Shown: positions 37,401 through 44,643, numbered from the stretch's first letter. The stretch: 64,000 nucleotides of DNA from Notospermus geniculatus (GCA_002633025.1 NMRB01000010.1:943503-1007502); one strand, 5' to 3'. Notes: generated by a model from the sequence alone, not told the origin. Numbers and translations are program-made.

Positions 37401-40400
37401 TGGCAGCCATCTTAATGTCACTACATGAACTAGAGGAGGATGGCAATTTTTTAAACCGGTATTGCAAGCACATGATTCTGGAGAATGGATTCTGAGAAAT
37501 TTGTCAATACCGGTACTGAGTTTTTTTCCCAGTCCAAAAGGGTTAATTGTTTGTTCTCATCATGCACCGTCTCATTGTATTCCATTGAATGATGATAACA
37601 CAGCCTGTCAGTACCGACTCGGACAGGGTAATCTAGTCTTGACTTTTGTCCTCACACTTATGTCCAAGTCATTTCTTTGTTGTCATTGCATCCTTCATAC
37701 TTGCTGCTAGATAAAGCTCGTTGACCAGTCAGTTAAAACTCAATAACCAGTCAGTTAATACTCATAGACCAGTCACTTAAAACTCACTGATCAGTCAGTT
37801 AAAACTCACCGATCAGTAAGTTCCAAATCATATTGGAAAAGTTTTGAAAAATACTTAGCGCTGAAAACACCTCTGTTGAAATTTGAGTAAGCGGGACTTG
37901 ATGAGCATGTGCTAATATTGACATTCCAAAACTTGTACCCGGTACATCTAAATTCTCTGCACTGCTCTCGTGTTTTTATCTACCCATAGGTTGGTTACCC
38001 ATAGATTCCCTCTCAAAATCATTGATTCAGAAAGCTCATTGAGCATAATATTAATTATTTAATATCCTGTGTCGCCTCCACCTGTCCTGTCCTAGAACTA
38101 GGAGTACTGTAATTCTAAAAACCTTTGGTATTAGTACATGTTACAAGAGCTGTGGTCATGATGTCTTATGTGACTCTAATACATTTTGTGGCCGTTGCGC
38201 TGTCCACACCCACAAGGCCAGTCCCTATGAAGTGGTGGCAAGGGTTCAGCTGAGTACTAGATTTTAGGAGTTGAAACTGATGATAGATGACTTAAAAAGC
38301 AATGATTACTTATCTAATTTGAATCTTTTTGATGCCATCTTTTTTTAGACAAGGACGGAACCGGTAATGCATTGATGTGCTAGAGGTTGATCTGGTGATG
38401 GTCACGGTAAAATATCTCAGCATTTTACTGACTGATATTATTGTTTTCACGCAGTTTTTGTATTAACCCTTGTAGGACTGAGGATGATGGAAAAGCACTT
38501 TCCCGACTGTCAAAATCAAGCTTATTTTGTCTGCATTTAATAAGAATGAAACTATTTTTAATTGGCAGCCATCTTAATGTCACTACATGAACTAGAGGAT
38601 GGCAATTTTTTAACCCGGTATTGCAAGCACATGATTCTAGAGAATGGATTCAGAGAAATTTGTCAACACTGAGTTTTTTTTCCCAGTCCAAAAGGGTTAA
38701 TTGTTTGTTCTCATCATGCACCGTCTCATTGTATTCCATTGATGATAACACAGCCTGTCAGTACCGACTCGGACAGGGTAATCTAGTCTTGACTTTTGTC
38801 CTCACACTTATGTCCAAGTCATTTCTTTGTTGTCATTGCATCCTTCATACTTTGCTGCTAGATAAAGCTCGTTGACTAGTCAGTTAAAACTCAATAACCA
38901 GTCAGTTAATACTCACTGATCAGTCAGTTAAAACTCACCGATCAGTAAGTTCCAAATCATATTGGAAAAGTTTTGAAAAATACTTAGCGCTGAAAACCCC
39001 TCTGTTGAAATTTGAGTAAGCGGGACTTGATGAGCGTGTGCTAATATTGACATTCCAAAACTTGTACCCGGTACATCTAAATTCTCTGCACTGCTCTCGT
39101 GTTTTTACCTATCCATAGGTTGGTTACCCATAGATTCCCTCTCAAAATCATTGATTCAGAAAGCTCATTGAGCATAATATTACTTATTTAATATCCTGTG
39201 TCGCCTCCACCTGTCCTGTCCTAGAACTAGGAGTACTGTACATGTAATTCTAAAAACCTTTGGTATTAGTACATGTAACAAGAGCTGTGGTCATGACGTC
39301 TTATGCGACTCTAATACATTTTGCGGCCGTTGGGGTGTCCACACCCACAAGGCCTGTCCCTGTGAAGTGGTGGCAAGGGTTCAGCTGAGTACTAGATTTT
39401 AGGAGTTGAACTGATAATAGATGACTTTAAAAAGCAATGATTACTTATCTAATTTGAATCTTTTTGATGCCATCTTTTTTTAGACAAGGACGGAACCGGT
39501 AATGCATTGATGTGCTAGAAAAATGCTTCATTGTTTTCTTATGTGATGAACAACGTAACGTTGGCTGCTAAAATGCATTTTGACCGAATGTTCATAGGAC
39601 ACGTTAATTGTTGAAATTGCAAAGTTTTAGACTGAAAATGTTGCTGCATGTATGTCCATTTGTAGGTAGAAAATGTTGTTGTCCAAATTGCTTCACAGTG
39701 CTTGTAATCGTGTTCCATGCCAAACGAGTCCTTGTGTTTTTAGATTATTAGATTAGGAATTTGTTCACCCCTTCTTTCATTCATCATTGTGGCCAACAAC
39801 TGAATTTTGTGCGAATTTTTTCCTTAGCTATGGACGTGTTCAGCCGTGTTTCCTATTTTCAGTTGGGCTTATTGATTACTCGAAGGCTGTGGGTATGTGA
39901 CACCCTAAAGCGTATAAAGTGATGATGGCGCATGCAGTTGCCTAGAAATTTACTATATTAGGGCATGTTGGGAGCTGATTATTGGTGCAGGAGGCATTGA
40001 TTGGGTGCGATTGGAGATTGTGGTTAACGTGTTTTGGATGGTCCACTGGAGTCAGGATCATGCTGGGGGTAATGGCCATTGCATTTGGGTCATTATAACA
40101 TGATTACTGTAGTTCTGGGCAGTTTCCTCGCAGCGATATCCCGCAAGTGCCNGCAAAGGTTGGTATCTACATGCATGGTATAGAAATCAAATGTAAGACA
40201 ACTGCTGTGAATTCACTTCTCGTTTCAACTTAGAAGAAACAAATATGCAAATTGGCATAGTCACGATCTTAGTCATTTCCGTCAAGACTTCCAGAGTAGC
40301 GTAATGGAACATCGGTACCTATCACCTCTGCAGTCTGAGACCCGGGTTTTGGTCTCTGATGAAACTCACTCTCAGGCACTCCACTTTCCACTTGCTGAAC

Positions 40401-41261
40401 ATACCGGATTGGTCCCCCAATACCGCGCACAGTGCATGAAATCGCCATGAATGGGGGTGGATACCAGGAAAAGGTGACTACTGTATGTTTCATAATTGGT
40501 GGATTCATGTCACGAGGGGTATTGATGAGGGGTTGGACTAGTGACCTCATTGGAAGAAAGTTTGCTGAGTGTTCACAATCGATCATCAGTCAATAGTGTC
40601 AATCACTTTTACCACTGACCATAATCATTTTGTGGTGATGATGTTCGTTTCAATCGGGGTAATCGTGTAATTGTGTGGCGGTCCTGGAAAACCCGTCGGA
40701 AGTCGCTGAGTGATCAACAGGGGTTGTTAGATTGCCTGTGCATTGATCGACTACTGTTCACCTGTTACCGCATTCCCCATGTTCCCAGGGCCTCATTCCT
40801 GGCCAAGTACACGAGGGTACAACTGATCAAATCAGTATTCATGAGTGAAGAGCATGGGCATGGTAGGCGTGGAAAATAGGCCCTTGTCCGCCTCAGTATG
40901 ATAATTTTACGTTTGTAGACTGCGCGGTATTGGGGGAACAATCCGGTATATTTGCCCAATGTAGTCTGTAGAGCTAATAAACCTGTATTTGTACTCATCT
41001 CTTGATTAACTATTTATTCATTCATTCAACACTTTATTGTTCCAGCCATTTGTTCCAAAAGTTTTACAAGGGAGTCCAAGCATATCCAAGTCAAACCAGA
41101 ATGGAGATTTCGCTGCAGGAAACACATCGACAACTTATGGGTCTACAGAATCGCCAAATGAATCCCCAGAACATCATCCATCACACCCCTTGGCCACGAA
41201 TGCATCTGATTATCCCACTGTACGAGGATCTCTCAACACAAACGACGCCTATCATCCTTGA
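4363..41261 (+). CDS. TMEM63/CSC1-like mechanosensitive cation channel, whole gene (exons 1-20)
   Basis: Multi-exon gene for a member of the OSCA/TMEM63 family, plasma-membrane or endolysosomal stretch-activated cation channels with about 11 membrane helices. Splicing the 20 exons listed separately gives about 805 aa once one missing base in exon 13 is allowed, close to the roughly 800-830 aa of vertebrate TMEM63A/B/C. Landmarks in order: N-terminal helix then [43 protein letters not shown]; a cysteine cluster CCCCECCGC in the large cytosolic loop; [66 protein letters not shown]. All exon phases agree. Exons 3-13 occur twice in tandem (11500-34007) and neither copy is complete. The family call is firm; which vertebrate paralogue is closest is not decided. 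Confidence 0.95.
4954..5036 (+). CDS. TMEM63-like exon 2
   Basis: Acceptor TTATTTCAG, donor ATAG|GTGAGA. Encodes [20 protein letters not shown] and LVSRNED. This finishes helix 0 and gives the highly conserved family motif (F)SILRK.AWDYGR.AL. Ends in phase 2 (AG), completed to arginine by exon 3. Confidence 0.95.
5211..5236. repeat. short (ATTCACGA)3 tandem repeat
   Basis: Three direct copies of the 8-mer ATTCACGA followed by ATTTTT, in intron 2. Confidence 0.75.
5401..5717. mobile_element. 317-bp TIR element (MITE)
   Basis: The two ends are near-perfect inverted repeats of about 36 bp: left CTATAGTACGTTTAAGTCAT, right ATGACTTAAACGTACTATAG. No transposase frame inside, so non-autonomous. 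If the TIR is taken from TAGTACG the flanks give a TA target duplication, which would suggest a Tc1/mariner-type element; this is uncertain. Confidence 0.8.
6927..7034. mobile_element. 108-bp MITE, CAGGGCCG ends, 5-bp TSD
   Basis: Ends are inverted repeats CAGGGCCGTGTTTA and TAAATACGGCCCTG. Both sides are flanked by CAAGA (6922-6926 and 7035-7039), a 5-bp TSD. The interior is G/C homopolymer runs with an undetermined base at 6984. Shares terminal CAGG and TSD length with three other insertions in the window. Confidence 0.85.
7443..7473. repeat. (GGCT)n microsatellite
   Basis: About seven consecutive GGCT units read directly. Confidence 0.9.
7499..7810. mobile_element. 312-bp MITE, CAGGGTT ends, CTGGG TSD
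   Basis: Left end CAGGGTTACTGCCAGG, right end CTCTGGCGGGGACCCTG. The TSD is CTGGG at 7494-7498 and 7811-7815. The interior has long A/T runs and AGGGTAC...GTACCCT segments like the element at 56729-57047, so the two are one family. It sits inside another repeat whose uninterrupted form (CCTTCCTGGGGAACTCAAGG) is seen at about 27530, supporting the insertion boundaries. Confidence 0.85.
7901..8079. mobile_element. 179-bp TIR element, AGGAGC ends
   Basis: Ends AATAGGAGCAGTC and ACAGCTCCTATT are inverted repeats flanked by AT. The same sequence, interrupted by other insertions, occurs at 10407-10951. Non-autonomous; superfamily not determined. Confidence 0.75.
10407..10951. mobile_element. nested pair of AGGAGC-type TIR elements
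   Basis: A direct copy of the 7901-8079 element (10407-10527 plus 10703-10951) is interrupted by a second copy in reverse orientation (about 10529-10702). The result is a large hairpin-forming inverted repeat. The uninterrupted joint GCATTGAATTGGGCC at about 8024-8038 shows the interior target. The outer copy is further interrupted by the 10722-10926 element. Confidence 0.8.
10722..10926. mobile_element. 205-bp MITE, AGAGGCCTTGCAA ends
   Basis: Ends AGAGGCCTTGCAAATGA and TCATTGCAAGGCCTCT are inverted repeats. The empty site CACCTATTGGTC is visible in the related repeat at about 8046-8057; the filled site reads CACCTAT...ATTGGTC, so the TSD is 2-3 bp (AT or TAT). More GC-rich than its surroundings. 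Confidence 0.85.
11198..11382. mobile_element. TIR element with internal 74-bp tandem duplication
   Basis: Outer ends GGCCCGTATGCATAAAGG and CCTTTATGCATACGGACC are inverted repeats. A unit of about 74 bp (TATGCATAAAGGTGGAATAA onward) is present twice in tandem inside. The GGGCCCGTAT-type terminus resembles Harbinger-like MITEs, but I could not fix a clear TSD. Confidence 0.75.
12108..12450. repeat. 54-bp minisatellite, copy A
   Basis: Six to seven head-to-tail units of about 53-55 bp, each starting GCTACCAGCTTCAGAGGCTG and containing CACATACATGAAGTGT. Units differ by a few substitutions and small indels. Spacer-like variation is absent, so it is not a CRISPR array. Confidence 0.9.
15939..16041 (+). 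CDS. TMEM63-like exon 3, copy A
   Basis: Acceptor TCTTTTCAG, donor GACAAG|GTTTGT. Frame reads [20 protein letters not shown] and DTNIRLQDK, a variable cytosolic linker. The frame is supported by its fit to exons 2 and 4 and by copy B, where all differences fall at third codon positions. Confidence 0.85.
16894..16931 (+). CDS. TMEM63-like exon 4, 38-nt microexon (single copy)
   Basis: Acceptor TTATTTTCAG, donor ATCAA|GTAAGT. Encodes [12 protein letters not shown] plus two bases that join exon 5 to give FRIKDEHIQRK. This is the conserved NGFCSW...FRIKD segment of TMEM63 proteins. It exists only in copy A, because the matching stretch of copy B is missing at the 'n' (29112). Confidence 0.93.
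17553..17692 (+). CDS. TMEM63-like exon 5, copy A
   Basis: Acceptor TCATTGCAG, donor CTCG|GTGAGT. Encodes [20 protein letters not shown], then a membrane helix ([16 protein letters not shown]) ending LPVNFQGDL. The DAV.YLSFQR and LPVNF.GDL motifs are diagnostic for the family. Confidence 0.95.
17707..17899. mobile_element. 193-bp TIR element, GGCGGTCTAGGAAAACC ends (copy A)
   Basis: Ends GGCGGTCTAGGAAAACCTGT and GGGTTTTCCTAGACCGCC are inverted repeats. The element starts 15 bp after the exon 5 donor. The duplicated locus has the same insertion at 29588-29780, and a left-end half copy occurs at 40674-40775. Confidence 0.8.
18840..19293. mobile_element. 454-bp TIR insertion, CAGGCC ends, AACCT TSD (copy A only)
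   Basis: Ends CAGGCCTTTCAATCACATC and GATGTGATTGACAGGCCTG are inverted repeats with one mismatch. AACCT flanks both sides (18835-18839, 19294-19298). The corresponding place in copy B (about 30715) reads GTGAAGCTGATAATA without the insertion, a clean empty site. No transposase recognised inside. Confidence 0.85.
20144..20195 (+). CDS. TMEM63-like exon 6, copy A
   Basis: Acceptor GCTTTACAG, donor ACGG|GGTAAG with GT at 20196. Encodes [18 protein letters not shown], the extracellular loop with the conserved .FG.TT..N motif. Confidence 0.93.
20441..20549 (+). CDS. TMEM63-like exon 7, copy A
   Basis: Acceptor ATATTTCAG, donor GATCAG|GTGCGT. Encodes [17 protein letters not shown] and [19 protein letters not shown], a membrane helix entering the large cytosolic loop. 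The neighbouring frame is also open here but lacks family similarity. Confidence 0.93.
20798..20871 (+). CDS. TMEM63-like exon 8, copy A
   Basis: Acceptor TCTACACAG, donor TTCCA|GTAAGT. Encodes [15 protein letters not shown] then FKNIIQQHF, the first strand and helix of the RRM-like cytosolic loop domain (family pattern RTL.I..I). Confidence 0.93.
20908..21085. mobile_element. 178-bp mariner-like MITE, CAGTGGAACCTC ends, TA TSD (copy A only)
   Basis: Ends CAGTGGAACCTCTCTATTAA and TTAAGGGAGGTTCCACTG are inverted repeats flanked by TA on both sides (20906-20907, 21086-21087). Copy B at about 32300 has the empty site GTAATATAATCC. Two internal repeats of GTCCTTAATAGAGAGGTGTC are present. TA target and CAGTGG.ACCTC ends fit the Tc1/mariner superfamily. 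Confidence 0.9.
21324..21404 (+). CDS. TMEM63-like exon 9, copy A
   Basis: Acceptor TTTTTCAG, donor CAAAG|GTAAGC. Encodes [16 protein letters not shown] and [11 protein letters not shown], continuing the cytosolic loop (family pattern EAYP...V). Confidence 0.93.
21651..21777 (+). CDS. TMEM63-like exon 10, copy A
   Basis: Acceptor TTCATTCAG, donor CAACAG|GTATGA. Encodes [18 protein letters not shown], then [19 protein letters not shown]. The PCG.LCCC cysteine cluster is conserved in TMEM63 proteins, where it is a probable acylation site; that role is inferred. Confidence 0.95.
21943..22202 (+). CDS. TMEM63-like exon 11, copy A
   Basis: Acceptor TATCTTCAG, donor TATTG|GTAAGC. Encodes [18 protein letters not shown], the GIAFVTM strand and [10 protein letters not shown], the last part of the cytosolic RRM-like domain leading to the pore helices. 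Strong match to the family pattern G.AFVTF...YAP.P.NIYW. Confidence 0.96.
22418..22571 (+). CDS. TMEM63-like exon 12, copy A
   Basis: Acceptor TTATTTCAG, donor ACTCAT|GTAAGT. Encodes [16 protein letters not shown] and [19 protein letters not shown], the helix that lines the pore in OSCA/TMEM63 structures. The LLFFLTTP motif is diagnostic. Confidence 0.96.
22733..22819 (+). pseudogene. TMEM63-like exon 13, copy A, truncated at duplication junction
   Basis: Acceptor CGTTTCAG. Encodes [18 protein letters not shown] and [11 protein letters not shown], then the sequence jumps at 22819/22820 to intron 2 sequence, so the exon has no donor. The truncation is either an assembly join or a true duplication breakpoint. 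Confidence 0.9.
23433..23720. repeat. 54-bp minisatellite, copy B
   Basis: Same minisatellite as at 12108-12450 with about one unit fewer and different unit variants (GCTTTAGAAGCTG and GCTTGAGAAGCTG types). The change in unit number between copies fits allelic length variation. Confidence 0.9.
25118..27006. repeat. nested tandem duplication within copy B
   Basis: A unit beginning GAGTAATGCAAAATGAATCC and ending GTTTTTGCCAAGGTGG occurs at 25118-26017 and again at about 26018-27006. Copy A has it once (about 13850-14750). The first unit is almost identical to copy A; the second differs by many substitutions and a roughly 75-bp insertion near 26240-26320 starting CAGTAGAACCTC. Confidence 0.9.
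28204..28306 (+). CDS. TMEM63-like exon 3, copy B
   Basis: Same exon as 15939-16041. All differences from copy A are synonymous in the [11 protein letters not shown] frame (GGC GAC/GGG GAT, ACC/ACT, TCT/TCC), which confirms the reading frame. Confidence 0.85.
29112..29112. other. undetermined base marking a collapsed gap
   Basis: A single 'n' joins CACTTCTTCGG to GCTCATCTAAATTGAC. Copy A has about 375 bp between these points (about 16857-17231), including exon 4. The 'n' therefore stands for missing sequence. Other single 'n' positions are 6984 and 40152. Confidence 0.9.
29434..29573 (+). CDS. TMEM63-like exon 5, copy B
   Basis: I saw no difference from copy A exon 5 (17553-17692) in translation. 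Without exon 4 upstream it cannot be joined in frame to exon 3 of copy B. Confidence 0.93.
29588..29780. mobile_element. 193-bp TIR element, copy B of 17707-17899
   Basis: Same insertion at the same place after exon 5 as in copy A, so it predates the divergence of the two copies. Confidence 0.8.
31535..31586 (+). CDS. TMEM63-like exon 6, copy B
   Basis: Same as 20144-20195. The donor reads GGTGAG here instead of GGTAAG. Confidence 0.92.
31832..31940 (+). CDS. TMEM63-like exon 7, copy B
   Basis: Same as 20441-20549. The one difference I see is GTG/GTT in WVHG, synonymous. Confidence 0.92.
32193..32266 (+). CDS. TMEM63-like exon 8, copy B
   Basis: Same as 20798-20871. CCG/CCT (proline) is the only difference, synonymous. 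Confidence 0.92.
32539..32619 (+). CDS. TMEM63-like exon 9, copy B
   Basis: Same translation as 21324-21404 ([10 protein letters not shown]...). Confidence 0.92.
32866..32992 (+). CDS. TMEM63-like exon 10, copy B
   Basis: Same as 21651-21777. GGG/GGT within CCGCQQ is synonymous. Confidence 0.93.
33120..33379 (+). CDS. TMEM63-like exon 11, copy B
   Basis: Same as 21943-22202. The differences (AAA/AAG, GCT GCA/GCC GCG, TTT/TTC, CCT/CCG) are all synonymous. Confidence 0.95.
33606..33759 (+). CDS. TMEM63-like exon 12, copy B
   Basis: Same as 22418-22571. AAT/AAC, CCA/CCG, ACT/ACA and TTA/CTA are all synonymous. Confidence 0.95.
33921..34029 (+). CDS. TMEM63-like exon 13, copy B, with apparent 1-base frameshift
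   Basis: Acceptor CTCATTTCAG, donor ACAAG|GTAAAC. It reads [14 protein letters not shown]...VYYSDQ in frame with exon 12. The family motif HWTR, which must join exon 14 ([12 protein letters not shown]), is in another frame. One base is missing near the T run at 34010-34012. The shift is 1-3 bases from where copy A is cut off, so low-quality sequence at a read end is likely. Confidence 0.88.
34247..34333 (+). CDS. TMEM63-like exon 14
   Basis: Acceptor TCGTTTCAG, donor ACCAG|GTAAGT. Encodes [18 protein letters not shown] and [10 protein letters not shown], a membrane helix with the family motif LPSLGL. First single-copy exon after the duplication. Confidence 0.95.
34711..34767 (+). CDS. TMEM63-like exon 15
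   Basis: Acceptor TCATTTCAG, donor GGCA|GTAAGT. Encodes [18 protein letters not shown], the loop before the next pore helix. Confidence 0.9.
34963..35125 (+). CDS. TMEM63-like exon 16 with GC splice donor
   Basis: Acceptor TGTTTTCAG, donor AGAAAG|GCAAGT. Encodes [36 protein letters not shown] and [11 protein letters not shown]. Using the GC donor gives [19 protein letters not shown], the same length as the human segment, so a GC-AG intron follows. Confidence 0.93.
35290..35395 (+). CDS. TMEM63-like exon 17
   Basis: Acceptor AATTCCAG, donor TTCG|GTGAGT. Encodes [18 protein letters not shown] and [12 protein letters not shown], a membrane helix with the conserved Y.I.CP.IVPFG. Confidence 0.96.
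35556..35723 (+). CDS. TMEM63-like exon 18
   Basis: Acceptor TTGTCGCAG, donor TCAG|GTAAAC. Encodes [20 protein letters not shown], then a membrane helix ([18 protein letters not shown]). The [12 protein letters not shown] motif is diagnostic. Confidence 0.97.
36013..36128 (+). CDS. TMEM63-like exon 19
   Basis: Acceptor TGTTTTTCAG, donor TACAAG|GTAAGA. Encodes [20 protein letters not shown] then [13 protein letters not shown], the last membrane helices. Confidence 0.95.
36302..36341. repeat. hairpin CCTTGGAGGAATT / AATTCCTCCAAGG
   Basis: Perfect 14-bp inverted repeat with a 12-bp loop. A shorter hairpin with the same CCTTGGAGGAA arm is at 43304-43329, so this is probably a remnant of one repeat family. 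Confidence 0.75.
37220..39518 (+). repeat. 1.16-kb direct tandem duplication in intron 19
   Basis: Units 37220-38383 and 38384-39518 both begin AGGTTGATCTGGTGATGGTC and end CATTGATGTGCTAG. They differ by scattered substitutions and small indels, similar in degree to the two larger duplications. Confidence 0.92.
40404..40951. repeat. 30-bp inverted repeat pair
   Basis: TACCGGATTGGTCCCCCAAT... at 40404-40433 is the near-complement of GCGCGGTATTGGGGGAACAA... at 40922-40951. The span between could be a decayed TIR element; no TSD identified. Confidence 0.5.
40674..40775. mobile_element. left half of the GGCGGTC TIR element
   Basis: GTGGCGGTCCTGGAAAACCC and the next 80 bp match the left part of 17707-17899 with moderate divergence. 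The right end is missing. Confidence 0.7.
41046..41261 (+). CDS. TMEM63-like exon 20, C-terminus
   Basis: Acceptor TTGTTCCAG. Encodes [18 protein letters not shown], a polar disordered tail with [12 protein letters not shown], ending ...NDAYHP then TGA at 41259-41261. It matches the position and style (K..QVLQ) of the cytosolic tail of TMEM63 proteins. Confidence 0.85.
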   Translation, partial: PFVPKVLQGSPSISKSNQNGDFAAGNTSTTYGSTESPNESPEHHPSHPLATNASDYPTVRGSLNTNDAYHP

Positions 41262-44200
41262 CAAAAAGGGCCAAGTAGCATCAGCTACTTAATCCGTTGC
41301 TAGAGTGTAGCTTAGGGTTAGGTTGGTTGCTGAAAAAAGGCAGGTTTCCCCACTTGGTATTGGTACAGTTGATCCTAAGGGAAGGAGATTAAGTAGTCCT
41401 AGTGCCAAGTATGAGGCAGATGTAATTATGGACGACATGGCCATGGTCAACTCTGTATGAGGTCATTTTGAATGAAATGAAGTACAGTTTAATCAGAAAT
41501 ACATTGGTGATTCACTTGATATGATTCTTGCTAGCTGTTAGCTGTTGTCTGTGGGCTCATGGCTGTTGATTTCAGATGACAGAAGGCTTTGGCTTCAAAC
41601 AGATGCTTACAATGACATGACCGATGCAAATCTGGAATAACTACGGCTATATCTTTATTCTGTGACAGTGCAAAGGTCTGATTCCTGCTGTAACCATGAG
41701 AATCCAGAGGGGCGGTTGGGTTTGATTGCCTCACGTTATCCAGGTTTTTGGATGCCTAGCTGGCACAAGTGGCATCTATGTTTGTTAAGCCCATCAGGCC
41801 GATTTCAAACTGCAGTGAATTGATATCAGAGGTGGCTGGTTCAGAGGCATAAATCAACAATCATTCGAAATATTTTCAAAAATGGAGTGTTCCATCATAA
41901 GGAATGATGGTTTTCAGTAACACTCACTCAAATAACTCCATTGGTTCCAAAATTGGTCATAAGAATATAATACTCATGTAATGAATAACTTTGTAAATAT
42001 TGGACTTTGATTGTCTATTATAATTATAGTACATGTATTTGTAAATATCAAGAAATTTCATTGTTTGTCTTTCTGCTTTAGATATGCTTGATGACAGTAT
42101 CTGTCCATTTCTTATAATACCTACATGCCAATTTCAAACTGTGGTAACGTTATTTTGAAGTTGTGAACAATATAGGGTAATTAGATGTTCAAAATGTTTT
42201 AGAATTACAGCGATGTAGTGGAATTTTGTCTTCATCTTTATGCTTTATGTTGAGCGTCACCATTTCTTTGTGCAGAATAGTACATTTTAAACTTCTCAAT
42301 GCTCTTGGCAAATGCATCTGAAAAAAGTGTCAGTACTCCTGGAAAGCGCTCCGTGAGAGCTTTCCAATGAATACTTTTATGATAGGTTACAACATTCAGA
42401 CTTGACAAGTATTGACAGAATGTGACCTCAGTAGTGGAATGGTAAATGAATGCCAGGAAATGTGATCAGAATAGCTGCTTTGAGTAAGGTTGTTTATTGC
42501 TTAATATATACATACAGTTTGCACCAAAGTGTGCATCACACCAGCAGCTTCAAATCAGCCATCTGATTGAAGAGATTTGATTGGTGTGTCATGTGTTCGT
42601 TGTTCTTTATTATCAGGTTGACGTTCATATGAAACTGATTATTTTTATTCGCAGTATTAGTACCATAGTTTTTTTTATTTAGTTACCTAGTATGTACAGG
42701 TATGTACTAATGCAGTGCAATAGTGTTCTATTTCTCTGTTGTAGGTTTCTGTAGAATTCATACCCCTGGTTTAACTCATTGGCCTGAGTGCATACTGGTG
42801 CCAATTCTTTTATCCATTTTCTGTGCATGTCAATTTTATGTTCACCTTGCTCTGTGTGGATGTCAGTGATGTGAAAAACATTAATCCGGTGGTGCCAAAT
42901 AGGCCAAAACAGAAATCCTAGATAAAATTGTGGCGTTATTGCTTGTGATAAACCAGATGACATTGGCAGGTCAATTTTGCGAACATGAAAAATCCTACCT
43001 AAAACTTTATCTATTTATCCAGTGAAAACTCCACAAGGTGCCTGCAATTGACTGTCATGAGTCACTTCTATTATAGAAGAGATAAATTACATATAAATAT
43101 GTGGAGTTGGAAGTGTTAGTAAGGAAGATGGAACCATGTCAAACCACATTTCTGTCGCTCCGAGTTATATGACCACTGCCCATCCTAATATTATAATTGT
43201 TAAAGTCTTATTTACTCACTGGTGCCAAATTTTAGTGCAAAAGTGTCCCTTTTCAGTGTGTGTGGTAAATATTGTTATCAGTTTACTAGGTGGCAAAGTC
43301 TACCCTTGGAGGAAAAAATTCCTCCAAGGTCTACCTTAGGCTTTTGTTTGTGTTCTGTTGTGTTTTCCCTTCAAAATGAAGTACGATGTAATACGCACAT
43401 ATAGGTGGAATCTTGGATGCCGAGGTCATACTTCATGTGGATGTACCTCTGGCTAAACTTTGTCTGTTTATTCAACGTTATTTCAGCCTGAATCCAGCCG
43501 GTTTGGGAGCTTGAAAGATATACCTTTCTTCATATGATCTTGTTAAACCCTTTTTACCCTCTTCACTAGTCATAAGTAGGATCCGTGTAGAAACTGTAGT
43601 TTTATGATAGACTGTTGCAGGTTTGAATAGGTTTTTGCCCCTCTTGGTGATAACCAACCCTAAAGCTCTGATTGCTGTAGGTCAAGTCAGTGAAGGCAAG
43701 ACTTGAATATATAACCACCCAAATTTCCAGTGATGCTGCCAGGTCATACTACAACAAGTAACTCCTGAGCATTAAGCTGATACCAGGTATGCAGCATTGA
43801 TAGAATCGCTTGGGCATAAGGTTCAATTGTATATCCCTGAATTGCTGCCTTTTGGCAAATCATGTCATTGTCTATTTTTTGCGGCTATGTGATATACTGT
43901 CTCAAGTCGCAGTCAGGCGCCTGTTGTGAATGACATATCTACATGTATAATACATTGGTAACAAATGGATGGGTATGTCAACCTAAACCTGACTGATTGT
44001 TGTGAGAAGGACCAGTGTGCTATGTTGATATACTGTTACTCTGAAAATAGACTTGAGAAACAGCAAAAAAATGTCTAAAAAAATGTGATATTCTGTTTTT
44101 ATTGCAGTCTGCCATCTCTTGGTATGTATAAGAGGTGATTTGTTGTACTCAGCTGCTCAGTGCAGAGTTCAGCTTATGAATTTGCTTGATTCTTGGAAAG

Positions 44201-44451
44201 TGTATAAGGAATATTCCAATGCAAAAATGAAATAAAACATTCAGAATATGAAAAACTTATCTTTGTTGAATGAAATTAATTTCCTGCCTTGCTGATTTGA
44301 AATCAGCCGCTACTATATGCCAGTCATTGAAATCATGATTGCTGGCTCCCCAGTAGAATGCTGTAAGTACATTATTACGGATGAATTGATAGTAAATGCA
44401 TGCCTCCCCCTCCCCCAAGTTCAGTATTACCTGAAGTGGGGTGGGGCTTAT
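41262..44451 (+). other. 3' UTR / intergenic between the two genes
   Basis: No coding exon recognised. AT-rich. An AATAAA at 44231-44236 could end a long 3' UTR of the TMEM63-like gene. Contains the small hairpin at 43304-43329. Confidence 0.5.
43304..43329. repeat. hairpin CCTTGGAGGAA / TTCCTCCAAGG
   Basis: 11-bp inverted repeat with a 4-base loop, same arm as 36302-36341. Confidence 0.7.
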
Positions 44452-44643
44452 CACAGGGACCTGACGCGAGACAGTAGGGACGGTTGAGTTAGGGTTATAA
44501 CCCGTAATTAGTGTTAATAGGGTTGTAACCCTCAATTAGGGTTAGGGTATCCCTAACCCTAATTGAGGGTTACAACCCTAACCCTAATTACGGGTTATAA
44601 CCCTAACTCAACCGTCCCTACTGTCTCGCGTCAGGTCCCTGTG
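44452..44643. mobile_element. 192-bp foldback element with telomere-like TTAGGG motifs
   Basis: Almost the whole element is one inverted repeat. CACAGGGACCTGACGCGAGA runs inward through GGGTTATAACCC and TTAGGGTTAGGG, then the complement returns to TCTCGCGTCAGGTCCCTGTG. The flanks share GGGCTTA, a probable 7-8-bp TSD. The CACAGG terminus matches the 45446-46173 foldback. Confidence 0.85.

Larger units (their letters stand above)
36129..41045 (+). other. TMEM63-like intron 19 (4.9 kb)
   Basis: No coding exon recognised. Contains a 1.16-kb direct tandem duplication (37220-39518), a small hairpin (36302-36341), an inverted-repeat pair (40404-40433 / 40922-40951) and a half copy of the GGCGGTC element (40674-40775). 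A single 'n' lies at 40152. Confidence 0.8.

Noticed and set aside
4363-41261. Two separate TMEM63 genes in tandem
   Set aside because: Only one set of exons 1-2 and one set of exons 14-20 exist; copy A has no 3' end and copy B no 5' end, so this is one gene with a duplicated middle.
44452-44643. TTAGGG motifs as a real interstitial telomere or chromosome end
   Set aside because: Only a few imperfect units within a perfect foldback with target duplications; this is a mobile element, not a telomeric array.
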